A program made the position numbers and the translations under genes. Positions 60,173-64,000 of a DNA stretch of 64,000 nt are shown in pieces (within the stretch, counting starts at the first letter, position 1; each line of letters opens with the position of its first letter). The notes under the pieces are model-generated. The model made no database searches. It saw nothing but the letters and a program-made list of their open reading frames with translations, and was not told the DNA's origin. Location: NCBI GenBank assembly GCA_964531455.1, contig CAZHFZ010000014.1, positions 1 to 64,000 on the forward strand, in the 5' to 3' direction. The DNA is from Ga0077527 sp964531455 (GTDB taxonomy: Bacteria > Pseudomonadota > Gammaproteobacteria > Burkholderiales > SG8-41).

Positions 60173-62260
60173 ATGGATAACCTGCAGCCACTACTCAATC
60201 CCGCATCCATCGCCATTCTCGGGGCATCAGCCGAACTGAATAAAGTCAACGGCCGCACTTTGCGTTTCCTTATCGAGAAGGGGTATCGGGGGGGCATTTA
60301 TCCGGTCAATCCGAAATATGAAACCATTGCGGGTCTTCGCTGTTATCCGAATGTGGCAGCACTTCCAGTAGCGCCTGACCTCGCGGTCATTGCTGTTCCG
60401 GCTGCGCATGTGTTGTCCTCGGTCCGCGAACTCGGAAAGCGGGGCGGTCAGGCTGCCGTGATTTTCAGTTCAGGATTTGCTGAAATGGGCGAGCAGGGAC
60501 GACGGCTTGAAAATGAAATTGCTGTTGCCGCGAATCAGGCCGGCGTTCGATTGTGTGGTCCGAATTGCCTGGGATTGATCAATGCCTGGGAACAGGTGAT
60601 TGCGACCTTTGGCCAGTTTGCCGAAGGCCCGACGCCGCCAGGCCCGGTGGCTTTTGTCACGCAGTCCGGCGCTTTCGGTACAGCCATCGCGGCTCTGGCT
60701 CGCCGGCGTTCACTGGGACTCGGGTATTTCATCAATACCGGCAATGAATGTGATGTTGATTTCGTGCAAATGATGCAGGCAGTCCTGGAGGACAAGCGCA
60801 TTCGTGTTGGCGCCGGATATCTGGAGGGCGTACGCAATGGCGCCGGGCTTAAAGCGCTTTCAGAAAGTGCATTGGCGCTGGGAAAACCGCTGACACTGAC
60901 CAAGGTAGGCCGCACTGCGGCAGGTGCAAAAGCCGCTGCTTCCCACACCGGCGCACTCGCCGGCAGCGATGCGGTGTTTGACGGTGTTATTCGCGGGCTC
61001 GGGATTACGCGGGCACGCAATGAAGAGCACATGCTCGATATCGTCGAAGTGCTGAGCATGGCGAAACTGCCCCAGGGGTGTGGAATCGGCATCGTTACCC
61101 AATCCGGTGGCGCCGGCGTGCTGATGGCGGATCGTGCCGAAGAAATGGGTCTTCAGGTCGCGGAATTGGCGCCGCCAACACGCGAGGCACTGGCGGCAGT
61201 CATTCCGGCGTTTGGTACTACCGGAAATCCGGTGGATGTGACGGGCCAGTTCGTGTCCGATCCCAACCTGCTGCTCGACAGCATGCGCATCATGATGGGC
61301 GATCCCGCGGTGCATGTCGGCATCGTCTGGTTGCAGTTGATGGATGCCCATGTTGACCGTCTTGTTGAAATATTCAATAAAATCAATAAATTAATTGAAA
61401 AACCCTGGGTGGTCTGCTGGGTTGCTGCGCCGGATGAAGCTTTGGTCAAAATGCGTGAGCTGGGTATAGCCGTCTTGCGCGGTGCCGAGCCTGCGGTGGA
61501 TGCTGTTGCGGGCTTGGTGCGTTACGCGGAAGCCCGGCGTAACTGGCTTGCCGATGCGCCGGCACGCGCTGCGCTGCAGATGCCGGCGCTCAAGCTGCCG
61601 GCGCAGGGCGGTGCCGTGTCCAGCCTGGAAGGACAGGCATTGCTGAGCAGCTGCGGCGTAAAAACGGCCGCGGCGAAGCTGGCGACGACCGCTGATGAGG
61701 CGGTCGCGGCTGCCGAAGTGCTGGGGTATCCGGTTGTGCTCAAAATTGAATCGCCCGACATCCTCCACAAGACCGAAGCCAGGGGTGTTGCGCTGAACTT
61801 GAAGGATGCAGCCTCCGTACGAACGGCATTCGCACAGCTGCTCGCCAACGCAAAACAATACAAATCCGATGCGCGGATTGCCGGCGTTTTGGTGCAGGCG
61901 ATGGCGCAGGGCGACGTTGAGCTGGTGATCGGTCTCAAGCGTGATGCGACCTTCGGTCCGGTGGTGATGGTGGGTCTGGGCGGCGTGCTGATTGAAGTCT
62001 TCAAGGACGTGGTGTTTCGCGCGGCTCCGGTGACGGAAGGCGAGGCGCTGCGCATGCTGGATGAACTGAAAAGCAAGGTGGTGCTGGACGGCGTGCGCGG
62101 CAAACCACCGGTGGACAGGGCGGCAATCGCAAAGATGGTCAGTGCCGTATCGCGCCTTGGCGCTGCAGCAGGTCCGCGGCTCGCCGAACTCGACCTGAAT
62201 CCGGTGCTCGCCGGCCCGCAAGGCGCGACGGCTGTGGATTGGCTGATGGTGTTTGATTAA
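60173..62260 (+). CDS. Acyl-CoA synthetase (ADP-forming), acetate-CoA ligase family
   Basis: A 695-residue fused NDP-forming acyl-CoA synthetase. The N-terminal CoA-binding domain opens with NPASIAILGASAE, followed by the succinyl-CoA-synthetase-like domain with the phosphohistidine His258 in ASHTGALAGSD, a third domain, and the C-terminal ATP-grasp domain (about 475-690, VLKIESPDILHKTEA). The enzyme links an organic acid, CoA and ATP to acyl-CoA, ADP and phosphate. The acid is unknown. The acyl-CoA dehydrogenase gene is 18 bases downstream, so it probably activates that enzyme's substrate. Confidence 0.92.
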   Translation: MDNLQPLLNPASIAILGASAELNKVNGRTLRFLIEKGYRGGIYPVNPKYETIAGLRCYPNVAALPVAPDLAVIAVPAAHVLSSVRELGKRGGQAAVIFSSGFAEMGEQGRRLENEIAVAANQAGVRLCGPNCLGLINAWEQVIATFGQFAEGPTPPGPVAFVTQSGAFGTAIAALARRRSLGLGYFINTGNECDVDFVQMMQAVLEDKRIRVGAGYLEGVRNGAGLKALSESALALGKPLTLTKVGRTAAGAKAAASHTGALAGSDAVFDGVIRGLGITRARNEEHMLDIVEVLSMAKLPQGCGIGIVTQSGGAGVLMADRAEEMGLQVAELAPPTREALAAVIPAFGTTGNPVDVTGQFVSDPNLLLDSMRIMMGDPAVHVGIVWLQLMDAHVDRLVEIFNKINKLIEKPWVVCWVAAPDEALVKMRELGIAVLRGAEPAVDAVAGLVRYAEARRNWLADAPARAALQMPALKLPAQGGAVSSLEGQALLSSCGVKTAAAKLATTADEAVAAAEVLGYPVVLKIESPDILHKTEARGVALNLKDAASVRTAFAQLLANAKQYKSDARIAGVLVQAMAQGDVELVIGLKRDATFGPVVMVGLGGVLIEVFKDVVFRAAPVTEGEALRMLDELKSKVVLDGVRGKPPVDRAAIAKMVSAVSRLGAAAGPRLAELDLNPVLAGPQGATAVDWLMVFD

Positions 62261-62278
62261 TCGTAAAGGGAAGCAATC

Positions 62279-63466
62279 ATGGACTTTGAGTTACCGGAAG
62301 AACTGCGCATGCTGCGTGAAACCGTCGCCCGTTTTGTGCGGGAAGAACTGCTGCCGCTGGAGCGCGATGTCATCAAGCGCGAAGCCGAGCGCGGTCTGAC
62401 CGATGCGCCGCTGATTGATCCCGAGGTCGAAAAACATCTCGCCGACAAGGCTCGTGAAATCGGCCTGTACGGTATCGACGTGCCAGAGGAATATGGCGGC
62501 CAGAACATGGGTATGCTGGCCAAGGCTGTCGTCATCGAAGAACTGAAAACCAGTATCGTGCCGTTCGTGCTGCCGCCGGACAGTCCAAACTTGTGGATGC
62601 TGCGCGAAACCTGCAAAGGCGATCAGATCCAGAAATACCTGCTGCCCTATGCCAGTGGTGACAAAAAAAGCGCGATCGCGATTTCCGAACCAGGTGCAGG
62701 TTCCGATCCGGCGGGTATGAAAACCCGCGCCGAATACAAAAACGGCAAATGGCTGCTCAACGGCCAGAAGATCTGGATCAGCGGTGCGCGCAAGGCGGAC
62801 TTCATCATTGTCATGGCGGTGACCGATCCCGAAAAAGGTTCACGTGGCGGCATTACCGCGTTCCTGGTCGACAAAGGCACCAAGGGATTGTCGATCCCCT
62901 CGGTATTCAACACGATGGGCGAACACGCGCCGTATGCGGTGTTTTTCGACAACATTGAATTGTCGGATGATCAGGTGCTGGGCGAGGTGGGGAAAGGCTT
63001 CGCGCCGATGCAGAACCGGCTTGGCGTGCGCCGCATGGAAATCGCCTGCCGCTCGCTCGGCTATGCCCGGCGCTGCATGGATTACATGCTGAAGCAGGCC
63101 AATGAGCGCAAGACTTTCGGCGCGCTGCTGGCTGAACGGCAGCAGGTGCAGTGGTGGCTTGCGGACAGCTGGCAGGAAATGGAAATGGTGCGCTGGATTA
63201 CCTGGCGGCTTGCCTGGAAAATTGACCAAGGCGGACACGATTGGCGGCGCGAAGCGGCCATGGTCAAGTTGCAGGGCAGCGAGATGATTGCGCGTGTTTC
63301 CGATCGCGCCATTCAGTTGCTGGGCGGCATGGGCGTGTCCAAGGATCTGCCTTTGGAATACATCGCCCGGGCCTGCCGCGTATTTCGTATTTTCGAAGGG
63401 CCAAGCGAAGTGCACCGCTGGGTCATCGCCCGCGACCTGCTGCGCAACGGCATGCCTGCGGATTGA
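62279..63466 (+). CDS. Acyl-CoA dehydrogenase
   Basis: A 395-residue FAD-dependent dehydrogenase that makes the 2,3-enoyl-CoA and passes electrons to ETF. It shows the N-terminal helical domain, the FAD/substrate block AIAISEPGAGSDPAGM near residue 137, the LNGQKIWISGA strand and the C-terminal IFEGPSEVHRWVIARDLL motif. Which acyl chain it uses cannot be read from sequence. A GGAAG site precedes the ATG, and its stop overlaps the next gene by four bases. Confidence 0.94.
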   Translation: MDFELPEELRMLRETVARFVREELLPLERDVIKREAERGLTDAPLIDPEVEKHLADKAREIGLYGIDVPEEYGGQNMGMLAKAVVIEELKTSIVPFVLPPDSPNLWMLRETCKGDQIQKYLLPYASGDKKSAIAISEPGAGSDPAGMKTRAEYKNGKWLLNGQKIWISGARKADFIIVMAVTDPEKGSRGGITAFLVDKGTKGLSIPSVFNTMGEHAPYAVFFDNIELSDDQVLGEVGKGFAPMQNRLGVRRMEIACRSLGYARRCMDYMLKQANERKTFGALLAERQQVQWWLADSWQEMEMVRWITWRLAWKIDQGGHDWRREAAMVKLQGSEMIARVSDRAIQLLGGMGVSKDLPLEYIARACRVFRIFEGPSEVHRWVIARDLLRNGMPAD

Positions 63467-64000
63467 GCGCCGCTACTCGCGTTCCTGCGCTGGCGCCGTT
63501 CCGGGTCCGCAGTTTCCGATTCCAGTGGCCCTCCGACCTCGCTGCCTCCTGGGCGTTCGAGATGGAGACGCTGATCCTTGGCTGGTACATCCTGGTCGAA
63601 ACCGGTTCGGTGTTCCTGCTGACGGTGTTTGCGTCTCTGCAGTATGTCGGTACGCTGCTGTCGCCGTTGATTGGCGTAGCAGGCCATCGCCACGGCAACA
63701 AGCGGGTGTTCTGTGCGATGCGCGGGTTTTACCTGTTACTGGCCTTGCTGCTGACAACGCTGGCGTTGACCGAAACGCTGCAGCCGCTGCATGTGTTCGT
63801 GATTACCGCCCTGATGGGGTTGGTGCGGCCTTCCGATCTGGTGATCCGGCATTCGCTGATTGGTGAAACGCTTCCGGTTGGCCAGTTTGTCGGTGCTGCG
63901 AGCATATCGCGCACGACCCAGGATTCAGCGCGGATCATGGGGGCGCTGAGTGGAGCAGGCCTGGTTGCAACCCTCGGCGTCGGCATGGCCTATGTGGTTG
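63463..64000 (+). CDS. MFS transporter, 3' end beyond the window
   Basis: The first 179 codons of a major-facilitator-superfamily protein of the enterobactin-exporter-like (MFS_3) type. It has a short N-terminal FRVRSFRFQWPSDLAAS segment, membrane helices near residues 30-75 and 85-125, and the inter-helix GHRHGNKRVF motif equivalent to the MFS loop motif A. The start is probably the TTG overlapping the acyl-CoA dehydrogenase stop (TTGA); no ATG lies before the first helix. It may export a product or take up an acid used by the two enzymes upstream. Confidence 0.85.
   Translation, partial: MSAATRVPALAPFRVRSFRFQWPSDLAASWAFEMETLILGWYILVETGSVFLLTVFASLQYVGTLLSPLIGVAGHRHGNKRVFCAMRGFYLLLALLLTTLALTETLQPLHVFVITALMGLVRPSDLVIRHSLIGETLPVGQFVGAASISRTTQDSARIMGALSGAGLVATLGVGMAYVV

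Noticed and set aside
59611..60297. 228-codon open frame on the - strand covering the gap before the acyl-CoA synthetase gene
   Set aside because: Most of it is antisense to the exonuclease and synthetase genes; the gap part has no start at a proper distance from a ribosome site and no known motif.
1..64000. CRISPR arrays, prophage or insertion sequences
   Set aside because: No regularly spaced direct repeats, integrase or transposase genes were seen on reading the window.

Overview
The window is a 64 kb piece of a betaproteobacterial chromosome or metagenome-assembled genome. The evidence is gene order: rpsB-tsf-pyrH-frr-uppS-cdsA-dxr-rseP-bamA-skp-lpxD-fabZ-lpxA-lpxB-rnhB, then rlmB-like/ppsR/ppsA, pyrG-kdsA-eno-ftsB-folD, and rpoE-rseA-rseB-degP-(thioredoxin-fold)-lepA-lepB-DUF4845-rnc-era-recO-pdxJ-acpS-nagZ. 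The last string in particular is a betaproteobacterial arrangement. I cannot place it below class level from sequence alone. No CRISPR array, prophage or insertion sequence was seen.

Layout. 1-14.3 kb: translation, nucleotide, isoprenoid, phospholipid, outer-membrane and lipid A genes, all on the + strand and tightly packed. 14.3-17.4 kb: a divergent pair that matches selenoneine biosynthesis genes senB (-) and senA (+), with a TrmH-family RNA methyltransferase overlapping the senA stop. 17.4-25.8 kb: ppsR and ppsA, diverging, then pyrG, kdsA, eno, ftsB and folD.

26.0-34.1 kb is the accessory region of most interest. A GntR/HutC regulator precedes an AprA-like flavoprotein, a short AprB-like ferredoxin, a HEAT-repeat protein, a FdxA-type ferredoxin, and a NitT/TauT-type ABC importer whose binding protein carries a C-terminal NosL/YHS-like domain. 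A DUF971 gene closes the series. It is followed from its own promoter (34.3-37.8 kb) by a 1165-residue protein joining a GltD/NfnB-like half to a PyrK/NfnA-like half. I read this as a ferredoxin-linked uptake and redox system of unknown substrate; that reading is inference. 37.9-39.4 kb is an omega-aminotransferase broken by a run of ten N with a divergent duplicated stretch, probably an assembly artefact. 39.5-41.0 kb is an osmoprotectant-type binding-protein/permease fusion.

41.2-55.8 kb: the envelope-stress sigma factor operon running into lepA, lepB, rnc, era, recO, pdxJ, acpS and nagZ, then a family 5 uracil-DNA glycosylase, uvrC and pgsA. 55.8-56.2 kb: tRNA-Gly, tRNA-Cys and tRNA-Leu. 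56.2-64 kb: DUF1178, a universal stress protein behind a perfect FNR/ANR box, a cNMP/CBS/DUF294 signalling protein with a DnaQ-like exonuclease, an ADP-forming acyl-CoA synthetase, an acyl-CoA dehydrogenase and the start of an MFS transporter cut by the window edge. No gene-free stretch exceeds about 300 bases.
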